A DNA stretch of 64,000 bases from an uncultured Collinsella sp. (GCA_958451615.1 CAUDQR010000006.1:1-64000); one strand, 5' to 3'. Positions 24,394 through 33,038 are shown, numbered from the stretch's first letter. Notes: generated from the sequence alone by a model not told the origin. Made by a program: numbers and translations.

Positions 24394-25386
24394 TTAGTAA
24401 TCCAGCTTCCACATGTAACGGCGCGTCATGTAGTCCTTGTGGGTGACGGCGGAGAGCGCACGCATGTAGACGTTGTTGAGGATCGGGGCAAAGATCAGGT
24501 GGTTGAAGTACTCGCTCACGCTGTCCTTGATGTCGTTGAGGCCGAGCTCCTTGGCGTCGAGCTGGTAGACGCGCTCACCACCGTACTGGTTGACAAAGCG
24601 AATGCCGCGCTCGTCGTTGCAGCGGCTGCGGCCGACGCTGATGAGCTGGAACAGCGAGGTACGCTTGTCCAGGATCTCGAAGGGACCGTGGAAGAAGTCG
24701 CAGGTGTTGATGGTGCAGGAGTCGATCTGCAGCATCTCCTGCACGTTGCAGATGCTAAAGACGTAGGCGGCACCAAAGAGCGGGCCCTGAGCCATAACGT
24801 TGATGCAGGGCTTGTCGGCGTTCTGCTCGGCCCACTTGGCAGCGAGCGGACGGGTGTACTCGACAGCCTTGCGATAGATGGGGTCGACCAAGTCGAAGGC
24901 GGCCATAGCGGCCTCGTACTCGGCATAGCCCTCGGTCTGCTGCGTAAGCTCCATAGCAATCATGGTCACGACGGCGGAGTTGGTGCGGCCCATGCAGGAC
25001 TCGTCGATGGCCAGGCTGTCGTACTGGATCTTGTAGTCGCAGACCTCGGTGAGGCCGGACTCGTCAACATAGATGGCGATGGTGCTGGCGCCGTGGTTCT
25101 TGGCGACCTGGGCGGCGACGATGGTCTCCTTGGTGCCGCGCATGGACACGACGACGGCCAGGGTGTTCTCGTTGACGTAGGCAGGCGTGGCGTGCACGAA
25201 CTCGTTGCTGGTGTAGCTGGAGCTCACGACCTGCGTGGCCTCGTGCTCCATAAAGTACTGGGCAGGATAGTTGCCGCCGTTGGATCCACCGGCGCCAATC
25301 CACACGACGCGCTTGATGCCGCCCTTGTCTGCCTTGTCAGCCAAAACCTGGGAGACGACGTCCTTAACCTGTTCCTGAGTAGTCAT
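24394..25386 (-). CDS. SIS-domain sugar-phosphate deglycase, FrlB/FraB family (copy 4)
   Basis: 330-residue double-SIS protein. Phosphate loops IGAGGSN (30-36) and SMRGTK (81-86). Glu217 and His233 keep the Glu-x15-His spacing, but the surrounding residues diverge: EMLQ replaces EMQW of the other three copies, and TCDFFHGP has Asp where they have Glu. It may therefore accept a different amine. C-terminus RRYMWKLDY. ATG 25386 follows AAAGGCTGATGCACG. It is divergent from a GntR/UTRA gene, and the shared gap carries several related motifs, so the pair is probably a self-contained regulatory unit. Confidence 0.84.
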   Translation of the reverse strand: MTTQEQVKDVVSQVLADKADKGGIKRVVWIGAGGSNGGNYPAQYFMEHEATQVVSSSYTSNEFVHATPAYVNENTLAVVVSMRGTKETIVAAQVAKNHGASTIAIYVDESGLTEVCDYKIQYDSLAIDESCMGRTNSAVVTMIAMELTQQTEGYAEYEAAMAAFDLVDPIYRKAVEYTRPLAAKWAEQNADKPCINVMAQGPLFGAAYVFSICNVQEMLQIDSCTINTCDFFHGPFEILDKRTSLFQLISVGRSRCNDERGIRFVNQYGGERVYQLDAKELGLNDIKDSVSEYFNHLIFAPILNNVYMRALSAVTHKDYMTRRYMWKLDY

Positions 25387-25424
25387 CGTGCATCAGCCTT
25401 TCTTCTCGTTTGATGCTCTCGATG

Positions 25425-25585
25425 GCATACAAGTTACATACATGTTTTGGTTATGTCGACTAGTTGTATGCTATATTTGTCTTAGAAATTTTGCTGGTAA
25501 AGATTTCGGCAAGCCATTACCAGCGGTTTTGTTATCATGTTGGATACATGCTTGGTTCTGTAAGCATACAAGTTAGATACAGGTT
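25425..25585. promoter_or_regulatory. Repeated operator-like motifs in the divergent SIS4/GntR4 promoter region
   Basis: A 22-bp sequence starting GCATACAAGTTA and continuing with an ATACA box occurs at 25425-25446 and 25564-25585 with two differences. A partial inverted copy TAGTTGTATGC lies at 25461-25471 and a related TTGGATACATGC at about 25540-25551. One copy sits in front of each gene, as expected for a repressor controlling both SIS4 and itself. Confidence 0.6.
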
Positions 25586-25591
25586 GTTCGC

Positions 25592-26314
25592 ATGAGCACT
25601 TCATCGAAAAAGAACTTGACCCAATACGAGCGTCTGGCGGCAACGCTTCGCGACCGCATTGCCGCCGGCACCTACGCCCGCGGAGATAAACTGCCGTCCG
25701 AGATGGAACTCATGGACGAATCGGGCCTGTCGCGCAGCACCGTGCGCCATGCCCTTAAGGTGCTTGTTGACGAGGGCCTGATTCGAACCGAGCGCGGGCG
25801 CGGCGCCTTTGTGGCCGACACACCGGCGCTCCACGAGAACAACCTGGTGTTTTCGAGCTATACCAAGCAGGTCGAAGGCCAGGGTATGAAGCCCACCACG
25901 CGCACGGTGGACTCGGGCTTTGCCAAAGCAATGGGCAGCGTGGCCAAGTTCTTTGACGCTAGCGTGGGCAGCAAGCTTGTCAAACTTGTCCGCCTGCGTT
26001 ACCTGGACGATGCGCCACTGTGCCTGGAGACCACCTATTTGCCGCCAAGCTTTGGGTCGCTCATCGATCGCGATATCAACGGTTCGCTCTACGCCACGCT
26101 GCGCCAAGAATTCCATCGCGCGCCGGCACAGGGGCATAAGACCTTTGAGGTGTGCTATGCCTCGCAAAACGAAGCGTTTTTGCTCAACGTTGAGCGCGGG
26201 CAGGCGCTGATTCTGATCACCGACTACGTCTACGACACCGACGGTCGCCCGCTCCATGTCTCCAAGCGCATCCAACGTACCGACCGCGCCAAATACACCG
26301 AGCCCATCGGCTAA
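25592..26314 (+). CDS. GntR family regulator with UTRA domain (copy 4)
   Basis: 240-residue regulator with an N-terminal winged helix (YERLAATLRDRIAAGTYARG, PSEMELMDESGLSRSTVRHA) and a UTRA domain (about 90-235). It is divergent from SIS copy 4, with operator-like repeats between them. Its sequence is more distant from copies 2 and 3 than those are from each other. The ribosome site is weak (AGGTTG). It likely represses SIS4 and itself until a sugar-phosphate ligand binds. Confidence 0.9.
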   Translation: MSTSSKKNLTQYERLAATLRDRIAAGTYARGDKLPSEMELMDESGLSRSTVRHALKVLVDEGLIRTERGRGAFVADTPALHENNLVFSSYTKQVEGQGMKPTTRTVDSGFAKAMGSVAKFFDASVGSKLVKLVRLRYLDDAPLCLETTYLPPSFGSLIDRDINGSLYATLRQEFHRAPAQGHKTFEVCYASQNEAFLLNVERGQALILITDYVYDTDGRPLHVSKRIQRTDRAKYTEPIG

Positions 26315-26318
26315 CCGG

Positions 26319-26357
26319 CCAAAAAGGGACAGGTTTATTTTGGTAGGTTTTATCTGG
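26319..26357 (-). repeat. Four-copy intergenic element, copy 3 (inverted)
   Basis: Begins 5 bp after the GntR4 stop codon and matches copy 2 almost exactly over 39 bp. With copy 4 (26459-26497) it forms an inverted pair enclosing about 100 bp that contain a terminator hairpin. Confidence 0.85.
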
Positions 26358-26401
26358 GGTTTTATTATATCCGCAGGTCAATCGCCTTGGTCATACACAC
26401 C

Positions 26402-26447
26402 CAAAACAAAAGCCGCCGCGAAGGTATCCGCATCCTTCGCAGCGGCT
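26402..26447 (-). terminator. Terminator of the GNAT gene
   Basis: Fourteen-base arms with one mismatch (26411-26424, 26434-26447; AGCCGCCGCGAAGG) followed on the minus strand by TTTGTTTTGG. It lies between inverted copies 3 and 4 of the dispersed element. Confidence 0.75.
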
Positions 26448-26458
26448 TGCAACGTTTG

Positions 26459-26497
26459 CCCAGATAAAACCTGCCAAAATAAACCTGTCCCTAAATG
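26459..26497 (+). repeat. Four-copy intergenic element, copy 4
   Basis: CCAGATAAAACCTGCC then AAAATAAACCTGTCCC, differing from copy 1 at AAA for TTT near the right end. Its right end runs into the last codons of the GNAT gene, so the C-terminus of that protein (KPTI) is partly encoded by the element's edge. Confidence 0.85.
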
Positions 26498-27081
26498 GTA
26501 GGTTTGGGGAGGTCGGGGAACCAGGTTGGTTTGGGTTGGTTGGGCGTGCGCTCGGCTAGAAGCAGCTCCATCCAACACATGTCGTACCAGCGGCCAAACT
26601 TTTGCGCGCAGCGGTCGAAGGCGCCCACCAGGCGGTATCCCATGTGGGCATGGAAATCCTGGCTGTTGTGCGTCAGATACTCGTCGTCCTTGTCGTGCGG
26701 CACGGCGATGAGCGCGCACATGTTGGTGATGCCCATCGCGATCAGGCACTGCTTGAGCGCATCGTGCAGCTTGCGGCCCAGCCCGCCGTGGCGCACGTCG
26801 CGTGCCAGGTAAATCGACGTCTCGACCGACCAGTCGTATGCCTCGCGGCTGTTGAGCGGACTCGCATAGGCATAGCCTACCGGACGCCCGTCCAGCTCCA
26901 TCACCAGATACGGATAGCGCTTGAGCGTACGCTCGATGCGCCCGGCGAACTCCTCAACGCTCGGCACCTCGTATTCGCAGGTAATCGCCGTCTGGCGCAC
27001 ATACGGCTCATAGATGGCAAGCAACGCCGGCGCGTCTTCGGGCGTCGCCAGGCGAATCGCCGGCTCGGACATCTCGGTCAT
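26491..27081 (-). CDS. GNAT N-acetyltransferase (phosphinothricin acetyltransferase-like)
   Basis: 196-residue acetyl-CoA-dependent acyltransferase. Features: IRLATPEDAPALLAIYEPYV at the N-terminus, the YEVPSVEEF segment, and the acetyl-CoA loop RDVRHGGLGRKLHDAL. This group acetylates small amines or amino-acid analogues; the in vivo substrate is unknown. ATG 27081 has AGAAGG about 5-7 nt upstream. The C-terminal tail (from about residue 178) looks non-conserved and ends in a dispersed repeat. A terminator of the preceding gene lies just upstream. Confidence 0.86.
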   Translation of the reverse strand: MTEMSEPAIRLATPEDAPALLAIYEPYVRQTAITCEYEVPSVEEFAGRIERTLKRYPYLVMELDGRPVGYAYASPLNSREAYDWSVETSIYLARDVRHGGLGRKLHDALKQCLIAMGITNMCALIAVPHDKDDEYLTHNSQDFHAHMGYRLVGAFDRCAQKFGRWYDMCWMELLLAERTPNQPKPTWFPDLPKPTI

Positions 27082-27094
27082 ACAACCCTTCTCT

Positions 27095-27140
27095 CTCAAA
27101 AACAAAGGCCGCCTTGCGCCAAACCCAGCGCAAGGCGGCC
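27095..27140 (-). terminator. Terminator of the threonine aldolase gene
   Basis: Perfect 13-bp arms GGCCGCCTTGCGC/GCGCAAGGCGGCC (27107-27119, 27128-27140) followed by TTTGTTTTTG on the minus strand. Confidence 0.9.
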
Positions 27141-27158
27141 CCTCGTCATTACATCAGG

Positions 27159-28184
27159 CTACAGGACAGCCGCCAGCGCGTCGATGTCCTCCTGCGTCGT
27201 GGCCCAGCTGGTGCAAAAGCGCACCACCGTGTGGGTATCGTCGTACTTTTCCCAGTACTCGATCGCCGCATGCTCGCGAATGCGGGCCATGTCCTCGTTG
27301 GGCAGAATCACGAACTGCTGGTTTGTGGGCGTCTCCAAAAAGAACTGGTAGCCGCGCTCGTGCAGCACACGACGCAGCGCCTGGGCCGTCTGAATCGCCT
27401 GTCGGCCAATCTCAAAATACAGGCCATCGGTAAAGAGCGCCTCAAACTGCACGCCCGTCAGGCGGCCCTTGGCCAACAGCGCGCCGTGCTGCTTAATACG
27501 CGGAATGGGATGCGCCGGAGCGTGCATGCCGCAGAACACCACAGCCTCGCCGCAAAGCGCGCCGCACTTGGTGCCGCCGATGTAGAACACGTCGCACAGC
27601 TGCGCCAGCTCGGGCAGGGTAATGTCGCACTCATCGGCCGCCAGTGCATAGGCCAGACGAGCACCGTCCACAAACAGCGGAATCTCGCGCTTCTGGCACA
27701 CCGCGTGAATCGCCGCGAGCTCGGCCTTGGAGTACAGCGTGCCGTACTCGGTCGATAGACTCACGTACACGGCGCCCGGGAACACCGTGTGCTCGTAGCT
27801 CTCGTTTTCGTAGAACACCTGGATATAGTTCTCGAGATCCTCGGCGTGCATCTTGCCCTCGTAGCCGGGGATGGTGAGCACCTTGTGGCCGCCAAACTCG
27901 ATGGCGCCCGCCTCGTGGCAAGCGACATGGCCGGTCTCGGCGGCAACGACGCCCTCGTAGGGCGCGAGCAGCATGTCAATCACCGTCGCGTTGGCCTGCG
28001 TGCCGCCCACCAGCAAGAACACGTCGGCATCGGGGGCCTGACAGGCCTCGCGAATCAGCTGCTTGGCACGCTCGGTGTGCGCATCGGTACCGTAGCCGGG
28101 CTGCGGCTCCATGTTGGTATCGACGAGCGCCTGCAGCACTGCCGGATGAGCACCGTGGGAATAGTCGTTGTTGAACGCGAGCAT
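27159..28184 (-). CDS. Low-specificity L-threonine aldolase family protein
   Basis: PLP enzyme of 341 residues splitting L-threonine or allo-threonine to glycine and acetaldehyde; it may also act on other beta-hydroxy amino acids. PLP lysine is Lys206 in YIGGTKCGAL, Asp173 (FVDGAR) binds the pyridine nitrogen, and His86 (ETGHVACHE) stacks on the cofactor. N-terminus FNNDYSHGAHPAVLQAL is typical. ATG 28184 follows GAGAGGATTGCC. Single-gene unit with its own terminator. Cytoplasmic. Confidence 0.92.
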   Translation of the reverse strand: MLAFNNDYSHGAHPAVLQALVDTNMEPQPGYGTDAHTERAKQLIREACQAPDADVFLLVGGTQANATVIDMLLAPYEGVVAAETGHVACHEAGAIEFGGHKVLTIPGYEGKMHAEDLENYIQVFYENESYEHTVFPGAVYVSLSTEYGTLYSKAELAAIHAVCQKREIPLFVDGARLAYALAADECDITLPELAQLCDVFYIGGTKCGALCGEAVVFCGMHAPAHPIPRIKQHGALLAKGRLTGVQFEALFTDGLYFEIGRQAIQTAQALRRVLHERGYQFFLETPTNQQFVILPNEDMARIREHAAIEYWEKYDDTHTVVRFCTSWATTQEDIDALAAVL

Positions 28185-28229
28185 GGCAATCCTCTCTAGC
28201 CGGGCATGGGCCCGATGATTTAAACGCCG

Positions 28230-29093
28230 CTATTGTACGCCGCCCGGATAGGCAATGCGTGCGGCAAGGCACTCAAGTGCCAACACCAGGGCAAAGCCGC
28301 AGCTCACGTCAGTCAAAAAGTGTGCACCGATCACGATACGGCCAAAGGCGACGAGCGCCGCGACCACGGCAGCGACCCAAAAGACCACGCGGCGTCGCGA
28401 CGGCTTTTCCTTAAAGGACGCCGCAGGAAGCCCGGCGAGCATAAGGCCAATCGCCGCGTGCGCCGTGTGTCCGCTCGCAAACGACTTAAAGCCGTCCTTG
28501 ATTACGCCGGCCGCAATATAGCTCCACTTGTCGGGGTTGCCAATCACCCACCACGGCTGAAAATTGAGCCCCGGCGTGACCTCGATCACGCGCATGCGCG
28601 GGCGCGACCACAGCGGCTTGACAACCACGTTGAGGATGATGGCCTGAGCGACCCACACGGCCAGCACCATCAACGCCCAGCGTGTGAGCTCGTCGGGGTC
28701 GGTCGCGCGCGTGAGGCGATAGACGATAAGGTTGGCGACGATGACCAGCACAAACGTCAGCACCAACTGAGCCGCGATGAGTTTGCCGCCAACCCTCAGG
28801 GACGAAACGATCTCGTAGCCGGTCAGGCCCACGTTGACCAGAACGCCCAGCGCGGCAAGCCACTTGCTCGTCTTGGAATCGGGGCGTGCCAAACGCACGA
28901 GCATAACGCCCGCGACGCTCGCCGTCAGCTCAAACGGCAGCTCGCCAGCGGCCTCGATAAAGCGACCGTACATGCTGCCGATATTGAACAGCGCGCTCGA
29001 GATCTGATAATCGAAGAAACTGCCCACGCCCAGACAAAGGCACAGGACAACCGCAATGGCAGCGGCGTCTTTCTTGTAGATGTACCCGAACAT
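28230..29093 (-). CDS. PAP2 family membrane phosphatase
   Basis: 287-residue integral membrane protein with about six hydrophobic spans. The three phosphatase motifs are present: KPLWSRPR (Lys159, Arg164), SGHTAH (207-212) and GRIVIGAHFLTD (Arg252, His258, Asp262). It probably dephosphorylates a lipid phosphate such as phosphatidate or undecaprenyl diphosphate. ATG 29093 follows GGAAAGGAAAGC; the open frame upstream lacks a ribosome site. An inverted-repeat element lies just upstream at 29136-29234. Confidence 0.88.
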   Translation of the reverse strand: MFGYIYKKDAAAIAVVLCLCLGVGSFFDYQISSALFNIGSMYGRFIEAAGELPFELTASVAGVMLVRLARPDSKTSKWLAALGVLVNVGLTGYEIVSSLRVGGKLIAAQLVLTFVLVIVANLIVYRLTRATDPDELTRWALMVLAVWVAQAIILNVVVKPLWSRPRMRVIEVTPGLNFQPWWVIGNPDKWSYIAAGVIKDGFKSFASGHTAHAAIGLMLAGLPAASFKEKPSRRRVVFWVAAVVAALVAFGRIVIGAHFLTDVSCGFALVLALECLAARIAYPGGVQ

Positions 29094-29135
29094 GCTTTCC
29101 TTTCCATCGGGCGAAGGGTCGACCCGCAACGTGGC

Positions 29136-29234
29136 GGGACAAAGCTATCAGTAGTTTTGTCCCAGGGTCGCTTGCGTTGACAGGCTCGATGCGACTATCG
29201 CACCTGGGACAAAAACTACTGATAACTTTGTCCC
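29136..29234. repeat. About 31-bp inverted repeat between PAP2 and mfd
   Basis: Arms 29136-29166 and 29203-29234 (GGGACAAAG then TATCAGTAGTTTTGTCCCAGG) match except for one substitution and one indel. The loop is 36 bp. It ends 14 bp before the mfd stop codon, so it may also act as the 3' structure of the mfd transcript. Confidence 0.8.
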
Positions 29235-29247
29235 ACCGACTTACTTG

Positions 29248-32200
29248 TTAGTCATCGTCAGTAGCACCCAGCTGCTGCAGTAGCATGAGCGCGGCCGCCA
29301 CCGGGCCGGTGCCGTCGTTGGCGTCGAGACCTCGGCCCAGGCCGCTGCCCGCACCGGCGCCCGCCTTGTAGGGCACCGACAGCTTGCGGCTCTTGGGGAA
29401 GTTCACCGCGCCATAGCGATTCTTGAACTCAAAGGCTACCTTCTTGGGAACGTCAACCCCCAGGAAGGTAATGCGCCCACCGCTGAGCGTGACGCTCTCG
29501 AGCCCCAGGCGCTCGCCGCGAATGCGGATGCGCGCGCGGTTGAACAGGTTGAGTCCCGCCAGCGGCAGCTCACCATGCGCGGCCTCGGTCTCCTCCTGCA
29601 CCTCGTCGACACTCTCCAGGTCCTCAGCCGCCGCGAGCTTGCGGTACACGAGCACGCGCTGGTCCACCGCCGGCATGTACGCCTCGGACAAGAAGTAGTC
29701 GGCCGGCAGGTTGATGCCCACGCTCGCCGCCTCCACGCCGGCATCGTCATCGCCGCGCGCCTCGGCCACGGCCTGGCCCAACATCTGCGTAAACAGGTCA
29801 AAGCCCACACTCGACAGGTTGCCGTGCTGCTCGGCACCCATCAGCGAACCGGCGCCGCGGATCTCCAGGTCGCGCATGGCGATGCGCATGCCGCTGCCCA
29901 GGTCCTGGAACTCGGAAAGTGCGGTCAGACGCGCCGTGGCCTCCTCGGTGAGCGGCAGCTCACCCGGGAACATAAAGTACGCGTATGCCTGCGTGGCCGA
30001 GCGGCCAACACGGCCCTTGAGCTGGTAGAGCTGTGCCAGACCCAGGCGCTGCGAGTCCTCGATGATGAGCGTGTTGGCGGTCGCGTTGTCGATGCCGCTC
30101 TCCACGATGGTCGTGGCGATGAGCACATCGATCTTTTTGGTCGCGAACTCGATCATCACGTCCTCGACCTCGCGCGGGCTCATCTTGCCGTGCGCCACAC
30201 CCACGCGCGCCTCGGGCGCGGCCTCGCGCACGCGCGCCACGGCATCGTCGATGGTCTTGACGCGGTTGGACACGTAGTACACCTGGCCACCGCGGCCCAC
30301 CTCCAGGCGAATCGCCGCGCTCACCACATCGGGGTCGTACTCCCCCACGTGCACGATCACGGGACGACGCCCGGTCGGCGGCGTGGTGATCAGGCTCATA
30401 TCGCGCACGCCGCTCGTGGCCATCTGCATGGTACGCGGGATGGGCGTTGCCGAAAGCGTGAGCACGTCAATCTGCTCGCGCAGGTTCTTGAGCTGCTCCT
30501 TGTGCTGCACGCCAAAGCGCTGCTCTTCGTCAATGATCACCAGGCCCAGGTTCTTGGGGTTCACATCGGCCGAGAGCAGGCGGTGCGTGCCGATGAGCAC
30601 ATCGATCGTGCCCTCGGCAAACGCCTTGAGCGCGCGCTTTTGCTGCGCCGGCGTGCGGAAGCGGCTGAGCACCTCGACCTCCAGGCCAAACGGAGCAAAG
30701 CGCTCAAAGAATGTCTCGTAGTGCTGCTGGGCCAGAATGGTCGTGGGGCAGAGCACCATGACCTGGCGGCCGGAGTCCACGCACTTAAACGCCGCGCGCA
30801 GGGCGACCTCGGTCTTGCCAAAGCCCACGTCTCCGCACAGCAGGCGGTCCATGGGCTTGGGCGCCTCCATATCGGCCTTAATATCGGCGATGGCCTCCAG
30901 CTGATCGCGCGTCTCGTCGTAGGGGAAGCTCTGCTCCATCTCGATCTGCTCGGGCGTGTCGGGCGGGCAAGCGATACCGGTAATCGAAGAGCGGCGCGTA
31001 TACAGATCGACCAGGTCAAACGCCAGCTTTTTGGCGTTCTTGCGCGCCTTGTTGGTGGCACGCGTCCAGTCGGCGGTGTTGAGCCTGGTCAGGCGCGGCT
31101 TGTCGCCGTCGGGGCCAACATAGCGCGTGATGCGGTCGACCTGCTCAAGCGGCACATAGAGCTTGTCGCCGTCGGCATATTCCAGCAAAAAGTAGTCGCG
31201 CTCCTTGCCGCCCACTTCCTGGCGCGCGATCTCGCTAAAGAGCGCGATGCCATGCGTTGCATGCACTACGTAGTCGCCTGGCTTAAAGGGGAAGGTGATC
31301 TGCGTAATATCGACCTTGCGGCGGCTGCGGGCGCGGTTGGCGTCCATGCGAGCGTTGAGGTCGGCGATCGAGAAAACGGCCAGATTGGCATCGGGCACCA
31401 CCACGCCCTGCGGCAGGGCGGCGTCCACAAAGGTCACGCGCCCGCGCGAGATGGTGGGCACGGCGGCGCCGGCGGCAGCCTGGGCCGCACCCGCCTCGAG
31501 CGAGCGGGCGTTGAGCGCATCGGCCTTGCGTTCGCGAATTGCAGCATGAGCATCCTGGCGGACAGCACGATCGGCAGAATCCGCCGCCGCCACGCGCACA
31601 CGGTCGCCAATAGCGCCCGCGTTTTCGGGCGCGGCCGTCAGCGACTCCTCAAAGGTAATACCCTCATCGCCAAAGGTGAGCTCCATCGACTCGCGCGCAC
31701 CGCGGTCGGGGATGGCAAACACGCAGGCATAGCGCTTGCCCACGACCTCCTGGATGCGCGTCATAAAGCGATTGTCCGAGCCCGCGATGGCCGGCTGCTC
31801 AATCTTGAGCTCTGCCGTCACCGCACCGCCGGCACGAATCAAGCTCACGTAGTTAAGGCGCTGCTGGGCACCAAAGTCGAGTTGCTGGGCGCGCACGTAC
31901 AGACCGTCCAAGCGGTCAATCCCCGCCTCGCCGGCGCGTGCCTCGATGTCCTCGTAGGCGCGCAGGCAGTCGTCGAACAGCGAGCGCGGCTCGGACAGCA
32001 CCACGAGCGCCTTGCCGCTCACATGCGACAGCGGGCTCACGGTCTGGCCGTACATCACCGGCAAAAAGCGGTCGAGCTCAGGCGTGACGATGCGCGCATC
32101 CACCATCTCGAGCAGCGCCGCCAACTTGCTGTCGTCCTGGCTGGCGCGGTAGAGCGCCACGTGCATGTTGTGAACGGCCTCGTCGGTGAGCGCCAGCTCG

Positions 32201-32880
32201 CGGCAGGGAAAGATTTCGATGCTGTCCTCGTTGCCGATGGTCTGCCCCGTGGAACTCACCATGCGGCGGATGCGATCAATCTCGTCGCCAAAGAACTCAA
32301 TGCGCACGGGTGCCTTCTCCTGCGCGGGGAACACCTCGACGGTATCACCGTGCACGCGGAACAGGCCGGGCGCGTCGGCGACACCGGCATTGGTATAGCC
32401 CATGCCCACCAGGCGCTGCGGCACCTCGTCAAAAGGGATCTCCTCGCCCACCGCAAAGGTCGTGGACTCCCAGTAGCGGCTCTCGACTGGCGGCACGCAA
32501 CGCAGCAACGCGCGGGCCGAGGCAACCATAATGCAGTTGTCACCGCGCACGATGCGTCCCAGGGCCTCGCAGCGCTGCGCCACCACGGCATCGTCGGGCG
32601 CCTGCTCGCGCCACGGGTAGTCCTTGCGCTCGGGAAAGCGGCACACGTGCGCCAGGCCCACATAGGCGGCCAGGCTGCGCGCGGCGCGATCGGCAGCGTC
32701 CTCGCCGCTCACGATATAGACCGTGGGACGCGGACGGCGCGCAAACTGGGCGGCCGCCATAAGCGTGCGACCCGACTGCGACACGGCCAACGTCACGTCC
32801 TCGCCGGCATCGAGTCCGGCCTCGACGGTCTGCAGTGCCTCGGCAGTGTAGAGCTGCGCGGCTATACGGTGAATGAGCAT
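29248..32880 (-). CDS. mfd: Transcription-repair coupling factor Mfd
   Basis: 1210-residue ATP-driven translocase that removes stalled RNA polymerase and recruits UvrA. Domains: N-terminal UvrB-like region (about 1-420), the RNA-polymerase-interacting CarD-like domain (about 530-600, KPGDYVVHATHGIALF), RecG-like helicase core with Walker A CGDVGFGKTEVAL and DEEQRFG, and the C-terminal TRCF domain. The linker around residues 470-510 is alanine-rich. ATG 32880 has GGAGG 6 nt upstream; the frame open to 32907 lacks a better site. C-terminal GAGAGSGLGRGL is low complexity. Confidence 0.96.
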   Translation of the reverse strand: MLIHRIAAQLYTAEALQTVEAGLDAGEDVTLAVSQSGRTLMAAAQFARRPRPTVYIVSGEDAADRAARSLAAYVGLAHVCRFPERKDYPWREQAPDDAVVAQRCEALGRIVRGDNCIMVASARALLRCVPPVESRYWESTTFAVGEEIPFDEVPQRLVGMGYTNAGVADAPGLFRVHGDTVEVFPAQEKAPVRIEFFGDEIDRIRRMVSSTGQTIGNEDSIEIFPCRELALTDEAVHNMHVALYRASQDDSKLAALLEMVDARIVTPELDRFLPVMYGQTVSPLSHVSGKALVVLSEPRSLFDDCLRAYEDIEARAGEAGIDRLDGLYVRAQQLDFGAQQRLNYVSLIRAGGAVTAELKIEQPAIAGSDNRFMTRIQEVVGKRYACVFAIPDRGARESMELTFGDEGITFEESLTAAPENAGAIGDRVRVAAADSADRAVRQDAHAAIRERKADALNARSLEAGAAQAAAGAAVPTISRGRVTFVDAALPQGVVVPDANLAVFSIADLNARMDANRARSRRKVDITQITFPFKPGDYVVHATHGIALFSEIARQEVGGKERDYFLLEYADGDKLYVPLEQVDRITRYVGPDGDKPRLTRLNTADWTRATNKARKNAKKLAFDLVDLYTRRSSITGIACPPDTPEQIEMEQSFPYDETRDQLEAIADIKADMEAPKPMDRLLCGDVGFGKTEVALRAAFKCVDSGRQVMVLCPTTILAQQHYETFFERFAPFGLEVEVLSRFRTPAQQKRALKAFAEGTIDVLIGTHRLLSADVNPKNLGLVIIDEEQRFGVQHKEQLKNLREQIDVLTLSATPIPRTMQMATSGVRDMSLITTPPTGRRPVIVHVGEYDPDVVSAAIRLEVGRGGQVYYVSNRVKTIDDAVARVREAAPEARVGVAHGKMSPREVEDVMIEFATKKIDVLIATTIVESGIDNATANTLIIEDSQRLGLAQLYQLKGRVGRSATQAYAYFMFPGELPLTEEATARLTALSEFQDLGSGMRIAMRDLEIRGAGSLMGAEQHGNLSSVGFDLFTQMLGQAVAEARGDDDAGVEAASVGINLPADYFLSEAYMPAVDQRVLVYRKLAAAEDLESVDEVQEETEAAHGELPLAGLNLFNRARIRIRGERLGLESVTLSGGRITFLGVDVPKKVAFEFKNRYGAVNFPKSRKLSVPYKAGAGAGSGLGRGLDANDGTGPVAAALMLLQQLGATDDD

Positions 32881-32903
32881 GCTGTTCCTCCGGCATCGCA
32901 ACG

Positions 32904-32934
32904 CCAAAAGCCCGCCGGGGCAAGCTCGGCGGGT
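32904..32934 (-). terminator. Terminator downstream of the endonuclease III gene
   Basis: Hairpin CCCGCCG/CGGCGGG (32911-32917, 32927-32933) followed by TTTTGG on the minus strand. It lies about 100 bp after the nth stop and just before the mfd start. Confidence 0.75.
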
Positions 32935-33038
32935 CGTACGTCAAAGATCATTGTTTGTCATGGTAGCGCATGGAGAGGACTCCCGCTCAAGGGCAAACCC
33001 GGCCCTGCAAAAAACGCCAGACGAAGATGCATTCCGCC

